A stretch of 64,000 nt of DNA from Fibrella aestuarina BUZ 2 (lineage in GTDB: Bacteria; Bacteroidota; Bacteroidia; Cytophagales; Spirosomataceae): the NCBI RefSeq assembly GCF_000331105.1, contig NC_020054.1:2636813-2700812 (forward strand), read 5' to 3'. Position 1 is the first letter of the stretch. Each line of letters begins with the position of its first letter. Positions 7,787-15,744 of the stretch are shown here, piece by piece. The position numbers and the translations under genes are program-made. The notes beneath the pieces were generated by a model that saw only the letters and a list, made by a program, of their open reading frames with translations, did not search any database and had not been told where the DNA came from.

Positions 7787-8824
7787 ATGGTAACCACGTT
7801 CATAAATGGGCCCGACTATGAGGCCGACGCTGCCAGTTCGGCAGCACCCGACGCGTCACTGCTTGATGCGTACTCAAACACGGTTGTAAATGTAGCAAAA
7901 AAGGCCAGCCCCTCGGTGGTGCAGATCAAAGTGAGGGGCCAGCGCCGGCCGGGTAACGTACCTGGCGGCACGCCGCCGCGTCGGCGGCAACCCGACGAGG
8001 GCAACGGTACCGGATCGGGCTTTGTCATCTCGACCGATGGCTACCTGGTTACCAACAACCACGTAGTGGCCGGCGCCGAAACGATTACCGTGGCCCTGCC
8101 CGACCGCGACGACCTGACGGCTACCCTCGTGGGGCGTGATCCGGCTACGGATATCGCCGTACTGAAAGTCTACGCCGATGGGCTGAAGGCCATCCGGTTT
8201 GCCGATTCGAAACGCCTGCAGGTAGGCCAAATCGCCATTGCGCTGGGCAACCCGTACGGGTTTCAGTATTCGCTGACCGCGGGCGTCATCAGCGCGTTGG
8301 GCCGTACGCTCCGCTCAGAATCAGGGCGCCTGATCGACGACGTCGTGCAAACCGATGCAGCCCTGAACCCCGGCAATTCGGGCGGACCGCTGCTGAATTC
8401 GCAGGGGGAAGTGATCGGCGTAAATACGGCGGTGATTCTGCCTGCGCAGGGTATCTGCTTTGCCGTTTCGTCGAACCTCGCCAACCTGGTAGTGGGCAAA
8501 CTGATCACCGAAGGCCGGGTGCGCCGGGGGTACCTTGGGATTGCCGGTCAACTGATTAACCTGACCGAGCGCATCCGGCAGTACAACCAGCTTACGGCCC
8601 GCACGGGCGTGATGGTGGCCAGCGTAGAGCCCGATGGCGTTGCCAACAACAGCGATCTGCGGCAGGGCGACATCATCGTGGCCTACAACGACCGCCCCGT
8701 AACGACGGTCGATGATCTGCACCTGCTGCTCACAGACGCCACCATTGGCCGCCCGGCCCAACTGACGGTGCTGCGCAATGGCCGCAAGCAGGGCGTGATC
8801 GTCACGCCGGGCGAACTGACGTAA
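7787..8824 (+). CDS. HtrA/Deg-like trypsin-type serine protease with PDZ domain, no evident signal peptide
   Basis: This is a 345-aa S1C-family protease. The catalytic triad is visible: His in TNNHVVAG, Asp in DPATDIAVLK and Ser in NPGNSGGPL. A single PDZ domain covers about the last 100 residues (GYLGIAGQLINL to the end), with GVMVASVEPDGVANNSDLRQGD. Deg proteases degrade or refold damaged proteins, usually in the periplasm. This one lacks a recognisable signal peptide or membrane anchor: it begins MVTTFINGPDYEAD, so it may be cytoplasmic. A longer start at 7727 adds 20 residues that also do not form a signal peptide. A proline/arginine-rich loop (about residues 54-70) precedes the protease domain. 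Confidence 0.9.
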   Translation: MVTTFINGPDYEADAASSAAPDASLLDAYSNTVVNVAKKASPSVVQIKVRGQRRPGNVPGGTPPRRRQPDEGNGTGSGFVISTDGYLVTNNHVVAGAETITVALPDRDDLTATLVGRDPATDIAVLKVYADGLKAIRFADSKRLQVGQIAIALGNPYGFQYSLTAGVISALGRTLRSESGRLIDDVVQTDAALNPGNSGGPLLNSQGEVIGVNTAVILPAQGICFAVSSNLANLVVGKLITEGRVRRGYLGIAGQLINLTERIRQYNQLTARTGVMVASVEPDGVANNSDLRQGDIIVAYNDRPVTTVDDLHLLLTDATIGRPAQLTVLRNGRKQGVIVTPGELT

Positions 8825-8826
8825 AG

Positions 8827-8894
8827 GCGACGTTTGTGGTTTGTTGGGACAAACTTCATGATTTAGCTATGCCCCAACAAACCGCAAACGCTGC
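8827..8894. repeat. Intergenic palindrome between the HtrA-like and GDPD genes
   Basis: Arms at 8827-8848 and 8872-8894 are complementary over about 20 bases with one or two mismatches (GTTTGTGGTTTGTTGGG and its partner), around a loop of about 23 bases. It lacks a clean T-run, so it is more like the other palindromic spacers than a classic terminator. Confidence 0.7.
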
Positions 8895-8915
8895 CCTGCC
8901 GGTTATCTTCGCCCC

Positions 8916-9788
8916 ATGAAAAATGCGTTCTTTTTTGTGGCCCTGCTGGGGCTGTTTACGGGTTGTTCGCCCAAACTGAATAAAGCCGCGAAAACCGAGC
9001 TGTCGGCAGCGCGGTTTCGCTATCAGGCAGGCCAACCGGCGTTGATTTCGGTACACCGGGGTGGGGGCGATCTGCGCGGCTATCCCGAAAACTGCCTTGA
9101 ATCGTTCGCTTATGTGGCGCAGCAAATTGGCCGTAAGGATGCGCCGGCGGTGATCGAGTGCGACATCGACCTGACCAAAGACAGTGTGCTGGTGATGATG
9201 CACGACGCCACCCTCGACCGCACGACCACCGGCACCGGCAAGCTCATCGACCATACCTATGCTGAGGTGCAGCAGGTGAAGCTGGAAGACAACTTCGGCA
9301 ACCCCACCGCCTTCCGCGTACCGACGCTGAACCAGATTCTGAGTTGGGGACGCACCAACGTGCTGTTTACCCTCGACGTGAAGCGCAATGTGTCGTTTGC
9401 CAAAGTGGTCGAGCAGGTGCGGGCCACCAAGACCGAATCGAACGTAGCCATCATTACCTACAACGCCAAAGACGCGGCGCTGGTCCACCAACTGGCTCCC
9501 GATCTGATGATCTCCGTCACGATTCGTAACCCCGACGAATACAACCGCCTGCGCGAGCTCGGTATCCCCGACAACCGGATGCTGGCGTTTGTTGGCACCC
9601 GCGCCCCAGAGCCGAGCCTGTATGCCTTTCTGCACGAAAAAGGCATCGCCACCATCCTGGGTACGTTGGGCAACCTCGACAAGCAGGCGGCTACCAAAGG
9701 CGACAACCTCTACAAAGAATGGACGGCCGCTGGGGCCGACATGCTCTCAACCGACCGGCCGCTGGAAGTGAGCCGAGTCTTGCGGTAA
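8916..9788 (+). CDS. Glycerophosphodiester phosphodiesterase family lipoprotein
   Basis: This 290-aa GDPD TIM-barrel enzyme is of the type that hydrolyses glycerophosphodiesters to glycerol-3-phosphate and an alcohol. The N-terminus is a lipoprotein signal with lipobox LFTGC, so it should be membrane anchored outside the cytoplasm. GDPD hallmarks are HRGGGDLRGYPENCLESF (catalytic His and the E-N pair), ECDIDLTKD (metal-binding E and D) and HDATLDRTTTGTG (second catalytic His). The stop TAA overlaps the ATG of the next gene (TAATG), indicating translational coupling. Confidence 0.92.
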   Translation: MKNAFFFVALLGLFTGCSPKLNKAAKTELSAARFRYQAGQPALISVHRGGGDLRGYPENCLESFAYVAQQIGRKDAPAVIECDIDLTKDSVLVMMHDATLDRTTTGTGKLIDHTYAEVQQVKLEDNFGNPTAFRVPTLNQILSWGRTNVLFTLDVKRNVSFAKVVEQVRATKTESNVAIITYNAKDAALVHQLAPDLMISVTIRNPDEYNRLRELGIPDNRMLAFVGTRAPEPSLYAFLHEKGIATILGTLGNLDKQAATKGDNLYKEWTAAGADMLSTDRPLEVSRVLR

Positions 9789-10189
9789 TGAAAAAGGGCC
9801 GCGAGCGGAGCCGGATTATTTATGGCCTCCTCACGGTGGCGGTGCTGCTGTTGGGGCTGGCATCCCGGCGCTACTCGGTCTGGTTGCCGCCCTTCGTTCA
9901 TGCTTATGTCGGGGATGTACTCTGGGCGCTTATGGTGTTTCTTGGGCTAGCGCTGTTGCTGAACCGGCAATCGACCCGGACCGTTGCGTGGCTGGCGATG
10001 CTCTTCTCCTTCGGTATTGAAGTTGGTCAACTGTATCACGCGCCCTGGATCGACCACCTGCGGGCCACCCGGCTGGGCGGTTTGTTACTCGGCTTCGGTT
10101 TCCTGTGGACAGACCTACTCTGTTATGGCGTCGGCATTGCCATCGGGGTGCTGCTCGACCGATGGTTATTGGCCTCGTCACGCCGCTGA
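9788..10189 (+). CDS. DUF2809 family small membrane protein
   Basis: This 133-aa protein has about four hydrophobic segments and a Lys/Arg-rich cytoplasmic N-terminus (MKKGRERSR). Family signature text is visible: LASRRY near residue 25 and FGIEVGQLYHAPWID around residues 77-91. Its ATG overlaps the stop of the GDPD gene by one base, so the two genes are coupled. Function unknown; integral membrane. Confidence 0.82.
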   Translation: MKKGRERSRIIYGLLTVAVLLLGLASRRYSVWLPPFVHAYVGDVLWALMVFLGLALLLNRQSTRTVAWLAMLFSFGIEVGQLYHAPWIDHLRATRLGGLLLGFGFLWTDLLCYGVGIAIGVLLDRWLLASSRR

Positions 10190-10214
10190 TGGCATACGCT
10201 TACAAGCCAGTACA

Positions 10215-10267
10215 AACGCCAATGGTCAGCCTTCCCTTTTTAAGAGTGAAGGCTGACCATTGGCGTT
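10215..10267. terminator. Bidirectional terminator, perfect 20-bp stem
   Basis: Arms 10215-10234 and 10248-10267 are perfectly complementary around a 13-base loop containing a T-run. It lies between convergent genes (DUF2809 plus, PEGA/SHOCT lipoprotein minus) and probably stops transcription from both. Confidence 0.75.
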
Positions 10268-10286
10268 CAGGTATGTTTGTCGTCAG

Positions 10287-10844
10287 CTAGTTGTCGCTGC
10301 TGTCCAGAATTTTCTTCTTTTCGGCTTCGTATTCCTTTTCCGTCAGGATTTTCTCGTCGAACAGCTTTTTGATGTCGCGAAGACGGTCGGCTTTGGTTTG
10401 GATTTTGGGGGTAGCCTCGGCCGTGACGCCATACAGCGGGGTCGCGGTTGAGGCTGGCACTGTAGTGGCCGGCTGCTCAGTACCCGCTAGTGGGCGAAGC
10501 TCGTACGTATGATCGGGATCGTACTTCATCGTCCATAGGAAGGGAAAGAGCAGAAACACTCCGCCTACGATAGCCCCCGCGTCGGCCCGCTCGTTGCGCA
10601 CCAGTGGCAGTTGCAACGGTTCAAAACCGTCTTTTTCGAGGCGGAGGTCGGTCACGCTGCCAACGATCTTAGTATCGCTGTACTGGTAGGGCGTTATGCC
10701 TTTGTATTGGCCATTGACGTACAGTTTGGCCCCGGCAGGCCGGCTGTTGATGATCGTAGAGCTGCTACAGTTGGCGAGTAGCACAGCACTCGCGGCAATC
10801 AGGGATAAGCCCTGAATGGGCTTTTTGGCAAAGAACGTAAGCAT
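10287..10844 (-). CDS. PEGA-domain lipoprotein with C-terminal SHOCT motif
   Basis: This is a 185-aa lipoprotein with lipobox LLANC near residue 26. A PEGA-like domain follows (STIINSRPAGAKLYVNGQYKG...TPYQYSDTKI), a beta fold common in surface proteins. A hydrophobic turn, AGAIVGGVFLLFPFLW, sits near residue 90. The C-terminus (DRLRDIKKLFDEKILTEKEYEAEKKKIL) is a SHOCT motif, a short helical tail usually found on oligomerising proteins. Substrate or partner unknown. Read from the opposite direction to the upstream operon. Confidence 0.85.
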   Translation of the reverse strand: MLTFFAKKPIQGLSLIAASAVLLANCSSSTIINSRPAGAKLYVNGQYKGITPYQYSDTKIVGSVTDLRLEKDGFEPLQLPLVRNERADAGAIVGGVFLLFPFLWTMKYDPDHTYELRPLAGTEQPATTVPASTATPLYGVTAEATPKIQTKADRLRDIKKLFDEKILTEKEYEAEKKKILDSSDN

Positions 10845-10938
10845 GAGCGATAGGCAATTGATGGTTAGGCCGGACGCTATTGTCCAGGTTTTCCTTGGAT
10901 ACGTTTCAGTCGAAAGGTTTAGTGCAAGTAAATAAAAA

Positions 10939-10973
10939 AGCTGTTGTCAACTCCTTGTGGGTTAACAACAGCT
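10939..10973 (-). terminator. Rho-independent terminator of the GNAT-nitrilase gene
   Basis: Arms 10939-10951 and 10961-10973 pair over 13 bases with one mismatch. On the minus strand the stem (GTTAACAACAGCT side) is followed by TTTTTTATTT, 38 bases downstream of the stop at 11011. Confidence 0.85.
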
Positions 10974-11010
10974 CCCTTACTTAACGAAAAGACAACAACG
11001 CCCCGCCTAA

Positions 11011-12600
11011 TTACTCCGACACGACGATTACCGGGGCGACGTGTTCAGGGTCATTATCGTGCGAGGCTTTTTTGGCCGCGCGCTTTGAGGGGCGCTTCAC
11101 CGTCACTTCGTAAAGATCAGTGCGGCGGTCTTTCAGGTTCTGCACCGACCCATACTCGTGCAACTCCTTCAGCAGCGACACGTCGACGTCGGCAAAGAGA
11201 ACCATCTCGGTGTTGGTCGTCGCTTCGGCTTTGATGGCATTGTTCGGAAACTGGAAATCAGACGGGGTAAACACCGCCGATTGAGCGTAATGGATGTCGG
11301 TGTTAGGTACGTTGGGCAGGTTGCCCACGCAGCCCGAGATCGCCACGTAGCACTCGTTTTCGATGGCCCGCGCCTGCGCACAGTTCCGTACGCGGTAGTA
11401 GCCGTTCTGGGTGTCGGTCAGGAACGGGACGAAGATGATTTGGGCACCCTGCGCGGCCAGAATCCGGCCCAGTTCGGGGAATTCCACGTCGTAGCAGATC
11501 ATCATGCCCACCTTGCCGCAGTCGGTGTCGATGGCTTTGATCTCGTAGCCGCCCACCATGCCGTAATACTTCACCTCGTTGGGTGTGATATGAACCTTGC
11601 GGTATTCTTCATACGAACCGTCGCGGCGGCAAAGGTAGGCGACGTTGTAGAGCTTACCGTCGTCGATAAGCGGCATCGAGCCGCCCACAATGTTGACGTT
11701 GTAGGAGATGGCAAACTGCGCCAGTTTGTCACGTACCTGTTCGGTGTACTGCGCCAGCTCGCGGATAGCCTGCGGTTCGGGCATATCGCGGAACTGCACC
11801 ATCAGCGGCGTATTGAAAAACTCGGGCAGCACCAGAAAGTCGGCCTTGTAGTCGGAGACCACGTCGACGAAAAACTCGACCTGATCAAAAAACGATTCCA
11901 GATTGGGGAAGTGCCGCATTTGCCACTGCACCACCCCCAGCCGGATGATGGAGTCGGTGTGGGGTTTTCGGTCTTTCTCGGCCACGTAGTAGATGTTGTT
12001 CCACTCAAGCAGCGTGGCGTATTCTTTCGATTCGGTATCGCCGGGCAGGTAGCCGCGCAGGACCTTCTTTACGTGGAAATCGTTGGCCAGCTGGAACGAC
12101 AGCGTGGGGTCGTAAATGTCTTTCTGCTTCACCCGGCTGATAAACTCGCGGGGCGACAGCTCATCGGCATACTTGCGGTAGTTGGGAATACGCCCCCCCG
12201 CCAGGATGCCTTTCAAATTCAGCTGCTCGCAGAGTTCTTTGCGGGCGTCGTAGAGGCGGCGGCCCAGGCGCAGGTCGCGGTAGTCGGGGTGCACAAAGAC
12301 CTCGATCCCATACAGCCAGTCGCCCTTGACGGTGTGCGTATCGAAGGTATACTCGCCCGTAATTTCTTCGAAGGTGTGGTTATCGCCAAAATCGGCGTAG
12401 CGGACCCGAATGGCCAGTGCGCAGGCGACCACTTTGTCGTCGACTTCCACGCAGAACTGACCCGTCGGGAAGATGGTCAACAGTTTGTCGATCAGATTTT
12501 TCTCCCAATAATCCCCGCCGATGCCGCTGTACGATTCGATCATGGCCTCCTTCAGATCAGGGTAGTCGCTTTTCTTCAAATTCCGGGTTACAATCCGCAT
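11011..12600 (-). CDS. GNAT acetyltransferase fused to a carbon-nitrogen hydrolase (nitrilase superfamily)
   Basis: This is a 529-aa fusion. Residues 1 to about 200 are a GNAT domain, with FVHPDYRDLRLGRRLYDARKE as the acetyl-CoA-binding segment. Residues 220-490 are a carbon-nitrogen hydrolase with the full Glu-Lys-Cys triad: Glu in LVLPEFFNTP, Lys in YRKVHITPNE and Cys in MICYDVEFPE. The family cleaves amide or nitrile C-N bonds. The fusion suggests an acylated amine is both formed and cleaved, or that one domain delivers substrate to the other; the true substrate is unknown. The C-terminus is a basic tail. The ATG at 12600 (MRIVTRNLKK) is chosen; the upstream frame to 12735 comes from a palindromic spacer. 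Confidence 0.92.
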   Translation of the reverse strand: MRIVTRNLKKSDYPDLKEAMIESYSGIGGDYWEKNLIDKLLTIFPTGQFCVEVDDKVVACALAIRVRYADFGDNHTFEEITGEYTFDTHTVKGDWLYGIEVFVHPDYRDLRLGRRLYDARKELCEQLNLKGILAGGRIPNYRKYADELSPREFISRVKQKDIYDPTLSFQLANDFHVKKVLRGYLPGDTESKEYATLLEWNNIYYVAEKDRKPHTDSIIRLGVVQWQMRHFPNLESFFDQVEFFVDVVSDYKADFLVLPEFFNTPLMVQFRDMPEPQAIRELAQYTEQVRDKLAQFAISYNVNIVGGSMPLIDDGKLYNVAYLCRRDGSYEEYRKVHITPNEVKYYGMVGGYEIKAIDTDCGKVGMMICYDVEFPELGRILAAQGAQIIFVPFLTDTQNGYYRVRNCAQARAIENECYVAISGCVGNLPNVPNTDIHYAQSAVFTPSDFQFPNNAIKAEATTNTEMVLFADVDVSLLKELHEYGSVQNLKDRRTDLYEVTVKRPSKRAAKKASHDNDPEHVAPVIVVSE

Positions 12601-12669
12601 AGTACTGGTGATCTCGTTTAGTTGGGTAAACCCATTTTGGCCCCAAAACAATCCTGATACTAAACCAAG

Positions 12670-12745
12670 GTTTGGTGTTTGGCGTTTGGTGTTTGATGTT
12701 GTCAGGCTAGAAAACCCGGCACCGTCAAACACCAAACGTCAAACG
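12670..12745. repeat. Intergenic palindrome between divergent GNAT-nitrilase and OsmC genes
   Basis: Left arm 12670-12695 and right arm 12724-12745 are built from GTTTGGTGTTTGA-type words and their complement, around a loop of about 28 bases. It occupies the divergent promoter region, so it may affect regulation of both genes. Confidence 0.7.
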
Positions 12746-12758
12746 TTTCACATTCACA

Positions 12759-13199
12759 ATGGCACAAGCTAAACGCAGAGCATCGGCTACCTGGGAGGGT
12801 AGCTTACAGGAAGGCACCGGCACCCTATCGGCCACGGGCGGCGTCCTGAACAACACCCCTTTCTCGTTTAAAACACGGTTTCAGAGCGAAGACGGCTCGG
12901 CGGGTACTAACCCCGAAGAGTTGCTGGCCGCGGCCCACGCCGGCTGTTTTACCATGGCAACGGGCGCCACGATGGGGCAGCAGGGTTTTACCCCCACGCA
13001 CCTCGAAACCAAAGCCGTATTATCGATGGATATGGACACGCTGACGATCACGGCAGTGGAGCTAACGCTGACAGGCAGCGTGCCCGGTATCGATCAGGCG
13101 AAGTTTGAAGAAATCGCCAACGACGCCAAGAAGAACTGCATCATCTCGCGGGCGCTTTCGCCCAACATCGAGATTACGCTGAAAGCGACGCTGGTGTAG
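12759..13199 (+). CDS. OsmC family peroxiredoxin-like protein
   Basis: This 146-aa protein covers the whole OsmC fold. The first redox Cys lies in AAAHAGCFTMA (near residue 63) and the second in AKKNCIISRAL (near residue 127), the two-cysteine arrangement used to reduce organic hydroperoxides. The N-terminal GTGTLSATGGVLNNTPFSF is the usual substrate-pocket strand. It is cytoplasmic, with no signal peptide. It is followed by a strong hairpin and then the rpoN promoter region, so it appears to be a single-gene unit. OsmC versus Ohr cannot be split with certainty by eye; length and sequence favour OsmC. Confidence 0.92.
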   Translation: MAQAKRRASATWEGSLQEGTGTLSATGGVLNNTPFSFKTRFQSEDGSAGTNPEELLAAAHAGCFTMATGATMGQQGFTPTHLETKAVLSMDMDTLTITAVELTLTGSVPGIDQAKFEEIANDAKKNCIISRALSPNIEITLKATLV

Positions 13200-13209
13200 G
13201 TAAGGCCTT

Positions 13210-13252
13210 GGGCATAAACCAGCTGAAGCGAGCAGTCGGATGGTTTATGCCC
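13210..13252 (+). terminator. Hairpin downstream of osmC-like gene
   Basis: Perfect 12-base arms GGGCATAAACCA (13210-13221) and TGGTTTATGCCC (13241-13252) with a 19-base loop. The T-run after it is short and broken. The loop shares GAGCAGTCGGAT with the loop of the palindrome at 14915-14990. Confidence 0.65.
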
Positions 13253-13306
13253 TCATTTTGCCTAAAAAAGGAGTCTGTGTGGTAGGGTGAGGGGTATTGG
13301 TTTTTC

Positions 13307-13336
13307 TTGACATGGTGCCAGAATTGGCCTATTTTG
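13307..13336 (+). promoter_or_regulatory. Candidate promoter of rpoN
   Basis: TTGACA at 13307-13312 and TATTTT at 13330-13335 are separated by 17 bases. This fits a sigma-70-like arrangement and also approximates the Bacteroidota TTG / TAnnTTTG pattern. It is about 87 bases before the rpoN ATG. Sequence match only. Confidence 0.4.
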
Positions 13337-13422
13337 GTCTAATAATTGATAGGCCGTTCACGGGCGCGCCCACGCCTGACATCTACACTGCAAGTCTCTA
13401 ATCCGCTAAAGCCAACTTTTCC

Positions 13423-14874
13423 ATGCAAAAATTAAGTTTAAGCCAGTCGTTGCAGCAGAAGCTCTCGCCGCAACAGATTCAGTTCATTAAGCTATTGCAG
13501 ATTCCCACCGCTGAGTTGGAAACCCGCATTGAAGAAGAACTGGAGATTAATCCGGCATTGGAAGAGGGACAAGACGAAGAGTTTGAGGCGAAAGACGAAT
13601 TTGACGATGACTTTGATGGTCAGGACGATTACAGTGAACGCAACGACGATCTGGACATCGACACGTACCTGGCCAATGACGAGTTTGCCGGGTACAAGAT
13701 GCAGGGCGACGGCGCCTACGGCGAAGAAGACCGCGAGATGCCACTCGCCACGTCGAGCAGCCTCACCGACTCGCTGATGCAGCAGTTTGGCTACCTGCGC
13801 CTGACCGACGAGCAGCGCACCATCGGGCTACAGCTGCTGGGCAGTATCGAGAGTGATGGCTACATCCGCCGCTCCATGCAGGCGATTGTGAATGACCTGG
13901 CGTTCTCGCAGAATATTTTCGTTGATGCCGAGGAAATTGAAGATGTGCTTCACAAGATTCAGACGTTCGACCCGCCGGGCATTGCCGCCCGCGACCTGCG
14001 CGAATGCCTGTTGCTGCAACTGAAGCGCAAAGATCAGGCAGACAGCTGCGTACAACTGGCGACCCGGATCATCGAAGACTACTTCGAGGAGTTTTCGAAA
14101 AAGCATTACGAGAAAATTCAGCGGCGGCTCAATATCTCCGATGAGTCGCTCAAGAAGGTTGTCGATATCATTATCAAGCTGAACCCCAAGCCGGGTTCGG
14201 TAGAGGGCGACGACAACGCCGCGCCTTACCTCACGCCCGACTTCATTCTGGTCAATAACAACGGCAAACTGGAGCTATCGCTGAATTCGCGCAACGCCCC
14301 GGAACTGCGCATCAGCCGCTCGTTTGCCGACATGCTCGACACCTACGACAAGAGCAACAAACAAAACAAGGCGCTGAAAGAGACGGTCACGTTTGTGAAG
14401 CAGAAGCTCGACGCCGCCAAGTGGTTTATCGACGCCATTAAGCAGCGGCAGCAGACCCTGCTGAAGACGATGAACGCCATCGTGCGCTACCAGTACGATT
14501 TTTTCCTGACCGGCGACGAAACGAAGTTGCGCCCCATGATCCTGAAAGACATCGCGCAGATGATCGAGATGGACGTGTCGACGATTTCGCGGGTGGCGAA
14601 TAGCAAAGCCGTACAAACCGAATTTGGCATTTACCCGCTCAAATACTTCTTCTCGGAAGGGATCTCGACCGAATCAGGTGAAGACGTGAGCAGCCGGGAG
14701 GTGAAGAACATCCTGAAGGATATGATCGATAGCGAGCCGAAAGTAAATCCGCTGTCGGACGATAAGTTGGAAAAGATGCTTAACGACCGGGGCTACAACA
14801 TTGCCCGCCGCACCGTCGCCAAATACCGCGAACAGCTCAACATTCCCGTCGCCCGCCTGCGGAAACAATTGTAA
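13423..14874 (+). CDS. rpoN: RNA polymerase sigma-54 factor
   Basis: This is a 483-aa sigma-54. Region I is the Gln-rich N-terminus (LSLSQSLQQKLSPQQIQFIKLLQ) that contacts bacterial enhancer-binding activators. An acidic region II follows (about residues 45-100). The core-binding and DNA-binding domains end with the RpoN box ARRTVAKYRE near residue 465, which reads the -24 promoter element. The putative helix-turn-helix is DIAQMIEMDVSTISRVANSKAVQT. Full length, no frameshift. It directs core polymerase to -24/-12 promoters; no target promoter was looked for systematically here. A family-A palindrome separates it from the next gene. Confidence 0.97.
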   Translation: MQKLSLSQSLQQKLSPQQIQFIKLLQIPTAELETRIEEELEINPALEEGQDEEFEAKDEFDDDFDGQDDYSERNDDLDIDTYLANDEFAGYKMQGDGAYGEEDREMPLATSSSLTDSLMQQFGYLRLTDEQRTIGLQLLGSIESDGYIRRSMQAIVNDLAFSQNIFVDAEEIEDVLHKIQTFDPPGIAARDLRECLLLQLKRKDQADSCVQLATRIIEDYFEEFSKKHYEKIQRRLNISDESLKKVVDIIIKLNPKPGSVEGDDNAAPYLTPDFILVNNNGKLELSLNSRNAPELRISRSFADMLDTYDKSNKQNKALKETVTFVKQKLDAAKWFIDAIKQRQQTLLKTMNAIVRYQYDFFLTGDETKLRPMILKDIAQMIEMDVSTISRVANSKAVQTEFGIYPLKYFFSEGISTESGEDVSSREVKNILKDMIDSEPKVNPLSDDKLEKMLNDRGYNIARRTVAKYREQLNIPVARLRKQL

Positions 14875-14914
14875 CGTATAATGTGGCCCGTCGGAGGCGC
14901 CTAGCCCTTGCGGA

Positions 14915-14990
14915 ACAATGTACGATGTACAATGGGTTACTAGGAGCAGTCGGATACACGTTGTACATCATACATAGGTCATCGTACATT
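14915..14990. repeat. Family-A palindrome (AATGTACGATGTACAATG type)
   Basis: Left arm 14915-14934 and right arm about 14959-14990, imperfectly complementary and made of TGTACNATG words. Loop contains GAGCAGTCGGAT. It lies between co-directional rpoN and the PAP2-like gene and ends six bases before the proposed start. Confidence 0.75.
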
Positions 14991-14995
14991 AAGCT

Positions 14996-15634
14996 TTGAA
15001 TTCCCGCTTCGCTCAGTTTCTTTCCGTTGTTTTCCATCCGTTGCTGATGCCGACCTGGCTGTTTGCCTTACTGCTGTATGGGGCACCGGCTCGGCTCAAC
15101 GTAGATACCTATTCACTGGGGGCGCGGTTCAGCGTGCTGGTGCTGCTCTTTCTGGGTACGTTCGCCCTGCCAAGCCTGCTCATTTTTTACCTGTATCGCA
15201 TTGGCTACCTGCGCGACATGACCATGCCCGACCGCGCCGACCGCCGGTTGCCATTTCTATTGACGGGCTTTATCTACACCGGCGTTACCTACTTTTTTGC
15301 CTTCCGCATGAGTCTGTTTTCGGCTACATCGCCGGGCGTAAGCGTGTTGCTGGCGGGGATCACGCTGTCCATTCTGCTGGTCGGGATGATTAACCAATAC
15401 TGGAAAATCAGCGCGCACAGCGTTGGTGTGGGGGGCGTGCTGGGCGCTGTAGCGGGCTTGCTGGCCAAATCGGGCGATACTGATCTGTTTCTGCCGCTGG
15501 TGGGGCTTATCGCGATTAGTGGTCTGGTGGGCAGTGCACGCCTGCAACTCAATGCCCACACGCTGGCGCAGGTTGGCGCCGGTTTGGGGCTGGGCCTGCT
15601 CGTCAGCCTGGCCTCCGTGAGTTGGTTGCTGTAG
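14996..15634 (+). CDS. PAP2-like integral membrane protein
   Basis: This 212-aa protein has about six hydrophobic segments. KISAHSVGVGG (near residue 137) and the later R-x-x-L-N-A-H segment (RLQLNAHTLAQVGAG) resemble motifs two and three of PAP2 phosphatases, whose active site faces the periplasm and removes phosphate from lipid phosphates. The first PAP2 motif (KxxxxxxRP) is not clear; the nearest text is MTMPDRADRRLP, so enzymatic activity is uncertain. The start is TTG at 14996, the first candidate after the upstream palindrome. Confidence 0.75.
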   Translation: MNSRFAQFLSVVFHPLLMPTWLFALLLYGAPARLNVDTYSLGARFSVLVLLFLGTFALPSLLIFYLYRIGYLRDMTMPDRADRRLPFLLTGFIYTGVTYFFAFRMSLFSATSPGVSVLLAGITLSILLVGMINQYWKISAHSVGVGGVLGAVAGLLAKSGDTDLFLPLVGLIAISGLVGSARLQLNAHTLAQVGAGLGLGLLVSLASVSWLL

Positions 15635-15675
15635 GGCTGCACTGTCATTTGCCTTCGGCGTCATTTGGCTATGCC

Positions 15676-15725
15676 GTCATTGGTTGTCATTAATTGTTTT
15701 TTTACAACCAATGACAACCAATGAC
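15676..15725. repeat. Family-B palindrome (GTCATT words), also a possible terminator
   Basis: Left arm 15676-15697 and right arm 15704-15725 pair over 22 bases with two mismatches around a T6 loop. Upstream, from about 15643, further GTCATT words occur, separated by GCCTTCGGC and similar spacers. It lies between convergent PAP2-like and pepA genes. The same GCCTTCGGC-flanked words recur at 36833-36937. Confidence 0.7.
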
Positions 15726-15744
15726 AACCAATGACCACAAAAGA

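Noticed and set aside
11158..12621. 487-codon plus-strand frame opposite the GNAT-nitrilase fusion
   Set aside because: The minus strand has two complete catalytic domains; the plus frame is Val/His/Asp-rich without motifs.
15643..15735. CRISPR-like appearance of repeated GTCATT/ATGACAACCA units
   Set aside because: The units are 6-10 bases, spacers are irregular and the whole forms one hairpin; no cas genes are present.
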